From an uncultured Flavobacteriales bacterium (GTDB taxonomy: Bacteria; Bacteroidota; Bacteroidia; Flavobacteriales; Crocinitomicaceae): 64,000 nucleotides of DNA. The stretch is taken from NCBI GenBank assembly GCA_946479285.1, contig CAMLFH010000013.1:34729-98728 (forward strand), in the 5' to 3' direction. The translations under genes were made by a program, and so were the position numbers. Below are positions 33,653-43,669 of the stretch, in pieces (within the stretch, counting starts at the first letter, position 1; the number at the start of each line of letters is the position of its first letter). The notes below the pieces were generated by a model that searched no databases, was not told where the DNA came from, and saw only the letters and a list, made by a program, of their open reading frames with translations.

Positions 33653-34459
33653 TTACTTTTTCCCTAAAGTCATTGCTTCATTCCATCTTAAAGGAATCGT
33701 TGCTTTCTCGATTTTAGTCTCAGTGCTTTCCTGGAATACTCCGTTAAAGATCAACCACATTTCCACCATTTGCATATCGTTTTTGGAACCACCTTCCATT
33801 TTGCTCCAGGAAGCAGAAATTGATTCGGTTTTACCTTTTTCGATTGCTACCACATCTGCTTTCGCTTTTGCAGTTGCATAAACAGCTCCGTCTGGCATTC
33901 TCATGGAAATCTTTGCAGGTGAAGCAAAACCAATTCCTTCTCCGTTGTAAGTCACATTAAATTTCACATCTGTCCTTGCGGAAGTTTTAGATGAATTCAC
34001 CAAAGTCACTTTGAAGTTTCCGGCAACAAACTCGTTGGATGCAATCGGTAATTTGAATTCCGGAGATTTCGCAGCTTCTTTCAAAGTTAATTTATGGAAT
34101 CCGTCACAAACAAAACTGAATGCACGTGCGTCATTTAATTTATCTCCCGTTGCTTTCAGTACACGTTTCTTACTATCATATGGAGCAATCAACAATTTAT
34201 CTTCTTTGAAACTTAGCGGCTTTCCTGCCATTTCAAACTTTCCTTCCTCCGGAACATACATGATCCAGTCATTAGTTTTATTGGTGATCGTCATTCTGAA
34301 TTTTACTTCCTTCGGAAGCGCAACTACATTATCAATTTCTACTTTGTAGTTATCCGTTTCAAAGGTTGTATCGTTGTAATACACCTTTTCATACTGACCA
34401 AAAACAGTTCCCGAAAGAGCCATTGCTCCAATAAAACCGGCCATCATTAATACTTTCAT
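33653..34459 (-). CDS. Uncharacterised secreted protein
   Basis: The 268-residue product has a signal peptide (MKVLMMAGFIGAMALSGTVFGQ) and a beta-rich mature part with two similar-looking Ig-like halves (EVKFRMTITNKTNDW and TDVKFNVTYNGEGI). This suggests a tandem beta-sandwich. No catalytic motif, lipobox or T9SS domain is seen. It is a single-gene unit with a TAAGTTTG -7 element upstream and a terminator downstream. The family is not recognised. Confidence 0.75.
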   Translation of the reverse strand: MKVLMMAGFIGAMALSGTVFGQYEKVYYNDTTFETDNYKVEIDNVVALPKEVKFRMTITNKTNDWIMYVPEEGKFEMAGKPLSFKEDKLLIAPYDSKKRVLKATGDKLNDARAFSFVCDGFHKLTLKEAAKSPEFKLPIASNEFVAGNFKVTLVNSSKTSARTDVKFNVTYNGEGIGFASPAKISMRMPDGAVYATAKAKADVVAIEKGKTESISASWSKMEGGSKNDMQMVEMWLIFNGVFQESTETKIEKATIPLRWNEAMTLGKK

Positions 34460-34483
34460 AGGTTTAATTTTTTAATTTTTTCC

Positions 34484-34491
34484 CAAACTTA
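34484..34491 (-). promoter_or_regulatory. -7 element TAAGTTTG upstream of the secreted-protein gene
   Basis: The minus strand reads TAAGTTTG 24 bases before the start codon; no TTG is found at the usual -33 distance. The 309-base divergent interval up to 34768 otherwise shows TTCAA-rich short repeats and no gene. Confidence 0.4.
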
Positions 34492-34768
34492 CCAAATTCG
34501 TGCCAATGAACTTTACATCAAGTTGAAATCGTTCAAAAAGTTCAAGACAGGATTTTAATCAACTGCGACAGATTATATGGAATTAACCGCCAACCAGTTG
34601 ACAATCATTTCCTGAATCCAAAAATGCTACCGTTAAATAGGGCATTTCGACAGATAAAATTGTTTTAAAAAAAGGTATTCGATAAGTTATTAGATTAGAA
34701 TAGAGTAAAGCCAAAAAGGCCTATTGGATTTACGTTTAGCTAGATAATAAACTTAAAAAAACCAAATC

Positions 34769-35635
34769 ATGGTACTTACACTTTCAATCATGGCAATCAT
34801 CGTAGCATTCTCGCTCTATGATTATTTCTCTTCCAGATCCTGGCAGATGATCACTTCAAGGGAACGCAACGAAACCGTATTCGAAAATCGAAATAAGGAA
34901 TATGGCGCATACAAAATCCGAAAAGATTACGACAAAAGAATCCTATTGGTATTCTTTAGTGTAACCTTAGGAATCGGAGCATTGTGGGGAGCATCCAACC
35001 TGTTCAGACCGCTGGAACAGAAAAAAGATGTCCCTCTTTCAGGGGATAACATTGCAGTACTTTTCAATAAACCGGAGGAAATTCCGGATATTCCAAAACC
35101 TGAAATTGAAAAACCTGCTGCTGCTGTATCAAAAGCTGACATAGCGAAGTTCATAGCTCCTACACCTTCGGATGACCCTCAAGACAATAAGATCACTCCT
35201 CCCGATCCCAATAAAGAAATTGGTGTAAAAGATCAGAAAGGCGATCCAAATGTTGATCCTTTTGATCCGACAAAAATTACAGACACAAAAGGAAATGGTG
35301 GAACTGGAATCCTTGAAAAGAAAAAAGATGACAAACCCGTAGATGTTGTTGACGAACCGGCACAATTTCCGGGAGGAATGGATGCATTGCGTGAGTTTAT
35401 TCGTGAAAACATCGATTTGAGCACTATCGATGGAAGCGCAAAGGTTTCTTTGAAATTCATAGTAGATACGGACGGAACTATTTCTTCAGTAATCGTAACG
35501 AAAACAAGTGATGATTGCGGATCCTGTGAAAAAGCGGCAATCAAAGTGGTGAAATCCATGCCGAACTGGAAACCCGGAAAAGTAAATGGTGAAGCAGTAA
35601 AGAGTTATTACAGGCTTCCTATCAACATTCAATAG
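34769..35635 (+). CDS. Second TonB-family energy transducer
   Basis: The 288-residue paralogue of the tonB gene at 29050 has the same N-terminal plan: helix 1-16, SWQMITSRERNETVFENRN, EYGAYKIR, second helix at about 56-78. An acidic/Pro-rich spacer and a TonB-C domain (about 195-288; QFPGGMDALREFI, LKFIVDTDGTI, DCGSCEKAA, MPNWKPGKVNGEAV) follow. It has no ExbB/ExbD genes of its own and probably shares the upstream motor. A different partner receptor set is possible. It stands alone with its own terminator. Confidence 0.9.
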   Translation: MVLTLSIMAIIVAFSLYDYFSSRSWQMITSRERNETVFENRNKEYGAYKIRKDYDKRILLVFFSVTLGIGALWGASNLFRPLEQKKDVPLSGDNIAVLFNKPEEIPDIPKPEIEKPAAAVSKADIAKFIAPTPSDDPQDNKITPPDPNKEIGVKDQKGDPNVDPFDPTKITDTKGNGGTGILEKKKDDKPVDVVDEPAQFPGGMDALREFIRENIDLSTIDGSAKVSLKFIVDTDGTISSVIVTKTSDDCGSCEKAAIKVVKSMPNWKPGKVNGEAVKSYYRLPINIQ

Positions 35636-35663
35636 ATTCAAGATTTCTTTTTCATAATCCGGA

Positions 35664-35692
35664 AAGGTGGGTATGCTTCGGCTGCCCGCCTT
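35664..35692 (+). terminator. Terminator of the second tonB gene
   Basis: AAGGTGGG (35664-35671) and CCCGCCTT (35685-35692) pair with one G-U, followed by Ts to 35696. Confidence 0.7.
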
Positions 35693-35854
35693 TTTTGGTT
35701 CAAAGGGTTCAAACCGAAAGCAGACTTTCAGTCGCTTTGGTTTAAAAGGTGTTTAAGAAAATCTATATGGAACTATTGATCCTGATCGCTATCGGGAATT
35801 GAACTATTGAACTTGCTTAATTCTAAAATTTTAGGAAGTTTTGTTCAATAAAAA

Positions 35855-35884
35855 TTGCATAAAAAAATAAAAGACGTACCTTTG
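35855..35884 (+). promoter_or_regulatory. Promoter of atpD-atpC
   Basis: TTG (35855-35857), 19 bases, then TACCTTTG (35877-35884) match both Bacteroidota promoter elements at the expected spacing. The resulting leader would be about 30 bases. Confidence 0.7.
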
Positions 35885-35895
35885 CGCCAAATTAA

Positions 35896-37422
<1,527 letters not shown>

Positions 37423-37440
37423 AATAAAAGACATTAGACG

Positions 37441-37488
37441 AAAGACATAGGACAAAAGACTTGACACAGGTCTTTTGTCTTTAGTCTT
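37441..37488 (+). repeat. Inverted repeat of GAC/GTC words between atpD and atpC
   Basis: GACAAAAGAC (37451-37460) and GTCTTTTGTC (37470-37479) form a perfect 10-bp stem with a 9-nt loop. Flanking AAAGAC words on the left and GTCTT words on the right extend the symmetry. It lies within the atpD-atpC spacer (86 bases) and could modulate relative expression; that is inference. Confidence 0.75.
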
Positions 37489-37508
37489 CGGTCTTTAATC
37501 CAATAAGT

Positions 37509-37796
37509 ATGCAATTAGAAATTATCACTCCGGAAACCCTGGTATTCAAAGGCGAAGCAACTGCGGTTCAGTTCCCGGGATTGGATGGATCTTTCCAGGT
37601 ATTGAACAATCACGCACCTATTATCTCCGGATTAAGTGCAGGATCAATCAAGGTGGATTTGGTAGAAGCTTTTAAAGTGACTCCAAAAACAAATCCGAAC
37701 ATTACTGCTGAAAACAATGGAAAAACAATCCATGTTGCGATCAAAGGTGGTGTTGTGGAAATGCAAAACAATAAAATTATCGTATTAGCTGAATAA
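37509..37796 (+). CDS. atpC: F1F0 ATP synthase subunit epsilon (short form)
   Basis: The 95-residue protein matches the N-terminal beta-sandwich of epsilon (MQLEIITPETLVFKGEA, FPGLDGSFQVLNNHAPIISGL). It stops before the C-terminal helical hairpin that inhibits rotation in the about 135-residue E. coli subunit. Short epsilon subunits occur in this phylum. It is transcribed with atpD and ends before a strong terminator. Confidence 0.93.
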   Translation: MQLEIITPETLVFKGEATAVQFPGLDGSFQVLNNHAPIISGLSAGSIKVDLVEAFKVTPKTNPNITAENNGKTIHVAIKGGVVEMQNNKIIVLAE

Positions 37797-37822
37797 TACG
37801 TAGTTATAAACAGATAAAGGGG

Positions 37823-37849
37823 GGACTCGCCGTGGCGGGTCCTTTTTTT
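37823..37849 (+). terminator. Terminator of atpD-atpC
   Basis: GGACTCGCC (37823-37831) and GGCGGGTCC (37834-37842) pair over 9 bp with one G-T position and a 2-nt loop in the simple fold, followed by seven Ts. The last Ts merge with the TTG of the uppS promoter. Confidence 0.85.
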
Positions 37850-37879
37850 GTTAAGGTCTGTTATAAAACAGTATTTTTG
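37848..37879 (+). promoter_or_regulatory. Promoter of uppS-bamA
   Basis: TTG (37848-37850), 21 bases, then TATTTTTG (37872-37879). The -33 element overlaps the end of the atpC terminator T run. The predicted leader is about 38 bases. Confidence 0.65.
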
Positions 37880-37921
37880 CACTAGTACATAAGATTCTTT
37901 AATTATTTTCGTTCTGTAATC

Positions 37922-38659
37922 ATGAATCTACAGGATCAAATAGATTTAACTAACGTTCCGACCCATATTGCCATCATTATGGATGGAAATGGGCGCTGGG
38001 CTAAAAAACAAGGACAAGAGCGCCTCTACGGTCACTCCTTCGGAGTTGACTCAGTTCGTGCTACCCTGACAGCATGCAAGAATATTGGTGTAAAATATGC
38101 TACCATGTACGCTTTCTCGACCGAAAACTGGAACCGTCCGCAGGACGAAGTTGAAGGACTGATGAGCTTACTGGTTTATACCATTGCAAATGAAGTTGCT
38201 GAGTTGAATGCTCAAAACGTACGTTTGTTAAGTATAGGAGATACGGAAGGTTTGCCGGAAGATTGCCAGAATGAATTGTACAATGCCGTTGATTCTACCA
38301 AAAACAATACGGGAGTTCACCTGGTGATCGCACTAAACTACAGTTCCCGAAGTGAAATTGCTGAAACAGTGAAAAGTCTTGCTATCCAGGTCAAGGATGG
38401 AAAACTGGAAGCTTCGGACATTACACCGGAATTGATCTCGGCATCTTTATCAACCAAACACATTCCTGATCCCGAATTACTCATCCGCACAAGCGGTGAG
38501 CATCGCCTGAGTAACTTCCTGCTCTGGCAGGCAGCTTACAGCGAATTTTACTTCACCCCCGTTTTGTGGCCCGATTTCCGTGAGGATGATCTGTACAAAG
38601 CAGTTCTTGATTATCAATCAAGAGAGAGACGCTTCGGAATGGTTTCCGAGCAATTATAA
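37922..38659 (+). CDS. uppS: Undecaprenyl diphosphate synthase (isoprenyl transferase)
   Basis: The 245-residue protein is a cis-prenyltransferase: IIMDGNGRWAKKQG with catalytic D21, the TMYAFSTENWNRP segment, and C-terminal LLIRTSGEHRLSNFLLWQ and YSEFYF. It condenses isopentenyl diphosphate onto farnesyl diphosphate to make the C55 lipid carrier for peptidoglycan and glycans. bamA follows after 8 bases. Confidence 0.97.
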   Translation: MNLQDQIDLTNVPTHIAIIMDGNGRWAKKQGQERLYGHSFGVDSVRATLTACKNIGVKYATMYAFSTENWNRPQDEVEGLMSLLVYTIANEVAELNAQNVRLLSIGDTEGLPEDCQNELYNAVDSTKNNTGVHLVIALNYSSRSEIAETVKSLAIQVKDGKLEASDITPELISASLSTKHIPDPELLIRTSGEHRLSNFLLWQAAYSEFYFTPVLWPDFREDDLYKAVLDYQSRERRFGMVSEQL

Positions 38660-38667
38660 TTTATTCT

Positions 38668-41277
38668 ATGAAAAAATTCCTATCGATTTTATTTCTTACG
38701 TGCGCTTCTCTGTCTTTTGGACAAGTCGGTACACCTGATACCACTGCCGTAACGCAACCTAAAACTGATAGTGATAGTATCAAACCCAATTCCCCGACAA
38801 CTCTCGGAGGAGGAATGAATTTTAACTACGGCAAAGCCGAAAAATATATCTTAGGCCCCATCCGCATTGAAGGTGCTGATAATTTTGATCCGCAGGCTAT
38901 TAAACTGATTGCAGGATTAAAGCAGGGAGAGCAAATTACCATTCCTTCCGACAAAATCAGTAATGCGATCAAAAACCTGTGGAATGAAGGTTTATTCTCA
39001 CAAATCGGAATAGAAGCAGAAAAAGAGGTTGCAGGGGTTATTTACTTAGTGATTAAGCTTACTCCCCGACCAAAACTTTCCCGATTCCGCTTTACAGGTG
39101 TTTCAAAACGCGAAGTAGATAAGATCCGCGAAGAAGTGGATTTATCTTCGGGGCAAACAATTACAGAGAACTTAGTATTCAAAACAAAAAATAAGATCAA
39201 GAGTTACTTTCTTGAAAAAGGATTTAACAATGTGGAGGTCAATGTCACACAAATTCAGGATACCCTGATCAATAACTCCGAGATTTTCTTAATCAATATT
39301 GAGAAAGGAAAGAAAGTAAAGATCAAGCACATCATTTTTGACGGAAACACGACTGTGAAACCCTGGAAACTGCGCAAAGCAATGAAAGATACAAAGCGCA
39401 GATCTATCATGCGGATTATCAAGCGTTCGAAATTCAATGCTACTGCTTATGCCAGAGATAAAGAAGCCGTACTGGATAAATTCAGAGGTGAAGGTCTGAG
39501 AGATGTCCATTTTGTAACCGACTCGGTTTATAAAATAAACAGCAGAAATATTGGGATTTACTTAAAAGTGGACGAAGGTGAGAAATACTACTTTGGAGAT
39601 ATTACCTGGATAGGAAACACGAAATTCAGTTCCGGAGTTCTGGATACGATACTTGGGATCAAAAACGGGGACGTTTATGACAAACCGCTATTGGATCAGC
39701 GTTTACACCAAAGTCCGGACGGAAGAGACATTACTTCGCTTTACATGGACAGAGGATATTTGTTCTTCCACCTGGAACCGGTTGAAACGGGAGTTACTGC
39801 CAACCACATCAACTATGAAATGCGCATCGTTGAAGGGAAGGAAGCCCGTGTTAAGAACATCATCATTAAAGGAAATTACAAAACAAACGAACATGTAATC
39901 CGCCGGGAGATCCGCACCAAGCCAGGTGATTTGTTCAGCAAGAACGATATCATTCGTACACAGCGCGAATTAGCTCAGCTGGGTTATTTCAACGAACAAG
40001 GTTTCCAGGTAAATCCAATTCCGAATCCGCAAGACGGAACGGTGGATATCGAATACATCGTAGAAGAAAAATCTGCAGATCAAATTGAGCTTTCCGGAGG
40101 TTATGGTGCAGGCCGCATCATCGGAACACTTGGATTGACATTCAGCAACTTCTCTGTTAAGAATATTTTCAAACCCAATTCATGGAGCCCGCTTCCAACC
40201 GGTGACGGACAAAGACTTTCTATTCGTGCACAAACGAACGGACGCATTTACCAGGGATATAACTTCTCCTTTACCGAACCGTGGTTGGGTGGAAAAAAAC
40301 CAAACTCGTTTACATTCTACCTGAATCACACTTCATTCTCTTCGAGTTTGACATTGAAGAAGCGTGACCCAAGTTATTCCGGTGTTGGAATTACAGGTAT
40401 GGGTGTTGGTTTGGGAAGACGTAAAAAATTCCCGGATGATTACTTTAGTGCATACTACGAATTGGCTTACCAATACTACGATGTACGTAATTATTCGTCT
40501 TTGTTCCCAAGTTTCAACGACGGTTATGCCAATGATATCAGTTTGAAATATGCCTTGCAGCGTAACTCCATCAACTCCCCTATTTACCCAACAGAAGGAT
40601 CCAAAATCTCTTTCACGGCAAAAGGAACACTTCCTTATTCCTTATTGGGACCAAGCAAGGATTTCAGTACCATGTCGGCACAGGAGACTTTTAAATACCT
40701 GGAGTATTATAAATTAAAATTCACTTTTGAATACTATTTGCCGCTTTCCCCGGATAAAAAACTGGTTTTGATGCCGCGCATCGGATTCGGTTATATGGGA
40801 GCTTACAACGCAGCGAAAGGAATTACACCATTTGAGCGTTTTAACCTTGGAGGTAGCGGATTATCCGGTGTAAACCAGTTTGGAGGTCGTGAGATCATTG
40901 CATTGAGAGGATATGACGACAATGCGCTGTCTTCCAACGGGGGTGACCCGATTGTTGCGAAGTATACGCTTGAAATGCGCTACCCGATTTCACTAAACCC
41001 ACAAGCTACATTCTTTGTACTGGCATTTGCCGAAGCTGGAAATACCTACACAAGCTTTAAAACCTTCAATCCGTTCAACGTGAAACGAAGTGTGGGTGCA
41101 GGTGTTCGTATCTTCTTACCAATGTTCGGTATGCTTGGACTGGATTATGGTTGGGGCTTCGACAAACTGGATAAACACTCTTCCGGGTACGGAGGATCTA
41201 TTGATCAATCCATTGACTCAAAAGGTTTCTTCCCTAAATTCACGTTTACCATTGGTATGAACTTAGGTGAGTTGTAA
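38668..41277 (+). CDS. bamA: Outer membrane protein assembly factor BamA
   Basis: The 869-residue protein has a signal peptide (ending LSFGQ), five POTRA-type repeats (about residues 55-450, with RFTGVSKREVDKIREEV and KNIIIKGNYKTNEHVI) and a C-terminal 16-stranded Omp85 barrel, including the conserved RGYDDNALSSNGG loop. It inserts beta-barrel proteins into the outer membrane. It is co-transcribed with uppS, and in many Bacteroidota ompH/skp genes follow directly; here they are displaced by about 5.7 kb. Confidence 0.95.
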   Translation: MKKFLSILFLTCASLSFGQVGTPDTTAVTQPKTDSDSIKPNSPTTLGGGMNFNYGKAEKYILGPIRIEGADNFDPQAIKLIAGLKQGEQITIPSDKISNAIKNLWNEGLFSQIGIEAEKEVAGVIYLVIKLTPRPKLSRFRFTGVSKREVDKIREEVDLSSGQTITENLVFKTKNKIKSYFLEKGFNNVEVNVTQIQDTLINNSEIFLINIEKGKKVKIKHIIFDGNTTVKPWKLRKAMKDTKRRSIMRIIKRSKFNATAYARDKEAVLDKFRGEGLRDVHFVTDSVYKINSRNIGIYLKVDEGEKYYFGDITWIGNTKFSSGVLDTILGIKNGDVYDKPLLDQRLHQSPDGRDITSLYMDRGYLFFHLEPVETGVTANHINYEMRIVEGKEARVKNIIIKGNYKTNEHVIRREIRTKPGDLFSKNDIIRTQRELAQLGYFNEQGFQVNPIPNPQDGTVDIEYIVEEKSADQIELSGGYGAGRIIGTLGLTFSNFSVKNIFKPNSWSPLPTGDGQRLSIRAQTNGRIYQGYNFSFTEPWLGGKKPNSFTFYLNHTSFSSSLTLKKRDPSYSGVGITGMGVGLGRRKKFPDDYFSAYYELAYQYYDVRNYSSLFPSFNDGYANDISLKYALQRNSINSPIYPTEGSKISFTAKGTLPYSLLGPSKDFSTMSAQETFKYLEYYKLKFTFEYYLPLSPDKKLVLMPRIGFGYMGAYNAAKGITPFERFNLGGSGLSGVNQFGGREIIALRGYDDNALSSNGGDPIVAKYTLEMRYPISLNPQATFFVLAFAEAGNTYTSFKTFNPFNVKRSVGAGVRIFLPMFGMLGLDYGWGFDKLDKHSSGYGGSIDQSIDSKGFFPKFTFTIGMNLGEL

Positions 41278-41295
41278 GGAGGATTAAAATATTAA

Positions 41296-41334
41296 AAAGC
41301 CCCATAGCAATGATCACATCTGCTACGGGGCTTT
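41296..41334 (+). terminator. Terminator of uppS-bamA
   Basis: AAAGCCCCATAGCA (41296-41309) and TGCTACGGGGCTTT (41321-41334) form a 14-bp stem with one A-C mismatch, followed by Ts to 41338. It is one of the strongest terminators in the window. Confidence 0.9.
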
Positions 41335-41407
41335 TTTTGTGCAGGGAGGTTTCCAACCATTCGATTGTTAATGCGTCTTACCTTAAGTGTAACCAAATTA
41401 CACATAT

Positions 41408-42421
41408 ATGCGCCAAAACTATTCAATGATCAAACCTGTTTTTTATATCACTATTTTACTGATGATGCTCTCATTATCTGTCATCGCACAACAAAATTTG
41501 GTTGTGAATGGCGATTTTGAGGAGTATTCGAGTTGTCCATTATCAGTAAGTTCTCCATTTCAAAACCCGAAAGAAATTGAAAAATGTGTTGGTTGGAAAG
41601 CTCCGACTTTTGGGACAAGTGATTATTTTAATAGCTGTACGTCTAATTCATTAATATCAATACCTTCCAATTTCGCAGGTGAACAACTTTCATATAATGG
41701 AAATGGTTATGTTGGACTAGGTATGACCTATACTGGCGGGACTGGCGATGATGGTTATTCTGGCATCATGTGGTGGGAATATATACAAGGAACGTTAGTT
41801 GCACCCTTGGAAGCCGGAAAAACCTATAAATTCTCTATGGAAATTTCATTATCAGAATATTCTGATTTAATGATAACTGAGATAGGAGTTTATTTTTCAT
41901 CAATGCCTGTATCCAGCTCAAATACAGCATCATTGAGTGTCAGTCCACAATGTGTTTTTTTTGAACCGAATTACTTTCGAGATACGTTAAATTGGGTACA
42001 CCTGGAAATGGATTTCATAGCAAATGGAGGTGAACAATACCTTACTATTGGTAATTTTAGGGATGATTTGACAACTGATACTTTAAGACGTTTCGATCTT
42101 TCGCCCGGGATAAATCCTTATTCAACATACTTCTATATTGACAATGTAATTTTAAACGATCCATCTTACGAACCTACCATTGGAAATGCATTTACACCAA
42201 ACGGAGACGGAATAAATGACAAATGGTTATTCCCTTTGTCTGGGGAGCCTGGTCTAAAGAGGATTTTTATTTTAAATAGATGGGGAAATCTTATATACGA
42301 AGGAGATTTGAATGGGTTTAGTTGGGATGGAAAAACCAATGGTTCTGAGTGTTCCGAAGGCACCTACCTTTATAGAATAAGTGATAGCAATCTAGCAGGT
42401 TTTATTGAATTGATGAAATGA
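41408..42421 (+). CDS. Secreted protein with T9SS type B sorting domain (tandem copy 1)
   Basis: The 337-residue protein has a signal peptide (ending LSVIAQQ), a mature beta-sandwich domain beginning [15 protein letters not shown] (about 30-250) and a type B (CHU_C) C-terminal domain with [24 protein letters not shown] and WDGKTNGSE. The NGDFE opening is typical of carbohydrate-binding-module-like or surface-adhesin domains, though the ligand is unknown. The start may be 41408 or the ATG at 41426. It is a paralogue of the next gene, with a 269-bp identical tract at 41573-41841. Confidence 0.9.
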   Translation: MRQNYSMIKPVFYITILLMMLSLSVIAQQNLVVNGDFEEYSSCPLSVSSPFQNPKEIEKCVGWKAPTFGTSDYFNSCTSNSLISIPSNFAGEQLSYNGNGYVGLGMTYTGGTGDDGYSGIMWWEYIQGTLVAPLEAGKTYKFSMEISLSEYSDLMITEIGVYFSSMPVSSSNTASLSVSPQCVFFEPNYFRDTLNWVHLEMDFIANGGEQYLTIGNFRDDLTTDTLRRFDLSPGINPYSTYFYIDNVILNDPSYEPTIGNAFTPNGDGINDKWLFPLSGEPGLKRIFILNRWGNLIYEGDLNGFSWDGKTNGSECSEGTYLYRISDSNLAGFIELMK

Positions 42422-42618
42422 TTTTACTGGCTTTCAGGTAATTAAACCAGAAAAAACGTAACTCTAATTGAATTTAATTGTTACATTGAATAATTGATAA
42501 CTATTCACGAATCAAAAACTATTCATTACTACTTAGAATCCAACTATTCACACTCTTTTGTATCTTTGAGAAAGATACTTCGGAAAAGCAAGCCAGCGCT
42601 ACATTCTGCCATGTCCTT

Positions 42619-43656
42619 TTGCGTGATAAAGGAAACTATTTACAAAAAACTTATCAATTGATAAAACCTGCTTTTTATATCACTATTCTACTGATGACAC
42701 TCTCGTTATCTGTCATCGCGCAACAAAATTTGGTTGTCAATGGCGATTTTGAGGAGTATTCGAGTTGCCCGCAAACGGTTAGTTATCCAGCTCAAAGCGT
42801 TAAGGAAATTGAAAAATGTGTTGGTTGGAAAGCTCCGACTTTTGGGACAAGTGATTATTTTAATAGCTGTACGTCTAATTCATTAATATCAATACCTTCC
42901 AATTTCGCAGGTGAACAACTTTCATATAATGGAAATGGTTATGTTGGACTAGGTATGACCTATACTGGCGGGACTGGCGATGATGGTTATTCTGGCATCA
43001 TGTGGTGGGAATATATACAAGGAACGTTAGTTGCACCCTTGGAAGCCGGAAAAACCTATAAATTCTCTATGGAGGTTTCATTAGGTGAATATTCTGATTT
43101 AATGATTACTGAGCTAGGAGCCTATTTTTCAAATTCACCAGTTTCCAGTCCAAATACGGCTTCACTAAATTTCAGCCCCCAGTGTGTGTTTTATGAACCA
43201 AATTATTTTCGTGATACTATAAACTGGATTTATCTGGAAATGAACTTCACCGCCAACGGCGGTGAGCAATATATTACGATAGGTAACTTTAGGAACGATC
43301 TGACCACAGATACTTTACGGCGTTATGATCTTTCGCCCGGGATAAATCCTTATTCAACATACTTCTATATTGACAACGTAATTTTAACCGATCCATCTTA
43401 CGAACCTACCATTGGAAATGCATTTACACCAAATGGTGATGGAACCAACGATGTGTGGACTTTCCCATTTTCGGGGAAAACCGGGGAAAACGAGATTACT
43501 ATTCTTAATCGTTGGGGTAATAAGGTCAAAGAAGGAGATTTGAAGGGATTTACTTGGGATGGGAAGACTATTAATGGTTCGGATTGCCCGGATGGCACCT
43601 ATTTTTATAGAATAAAAGATACGAACATAGCAGGTTTTATTGAATTGGTGAGATAA
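42619..43656 (+). CDS. Secreted protein with T9SS type B sorting domain (tandem copy 2)
   Basis: The 345-residue paralogue of the gene at 41408 has the same signal peptide core ([18 protein letters not shown]), [11 protein letters not shown] domain and type B sorting domain ([24 protein letters not shown]). No ATG is available before the signal peptide; the start is a TTG at 42619 or the TTG at 42658 that aligns with the MIKP start of copy 1. A TATCTTTG -7 element lies at 42561-42568. Bases 42805-43073 are identical to copy 1. The third T9SS gene follows after 13 bases. Confidence 0.87.
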   Translation: MRDKGNYLQKTYQLIKPAFYITILLMTLSLSVIAQQNLVVNGDFEEYSSCPQTVSYPAQSVKEIEKCVGWKAPTFGTSDYFNSCTSNSLISIPSNFAGEQLSYNGNGYVGLGMTYTGGTGDDGYSGIMWWEYIQGTLVAPLEAGKTYKFSMEVSLGEYSDLMITELGAYFSNSPVSSPNTASLNFSPQCVFYEPNYFRDTINWIYLEMNFTANGGEQYITIGNFRNDLTTDTLRRYDLSPGINPYSTYFYIDNVILTDPSYEPTIGNAFTPNGDGTNDVWTFPFSGKTGENEITILNRWGNKVKEGDLKGFTWDGKTINGSDCPDGTYFYRIKDTNIAGFIELVR

Positions 43657-43669
43657 ACATCAATTACTT

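Noticed and set aside
41408..43656. Tandem T9SS genes as an assembly duplication
   Set aside because: Outside the 269-bp tract the copies differ throughout, including the C-terminal domain, so they are real paralogues and not a collapsed or repeated contig segment.
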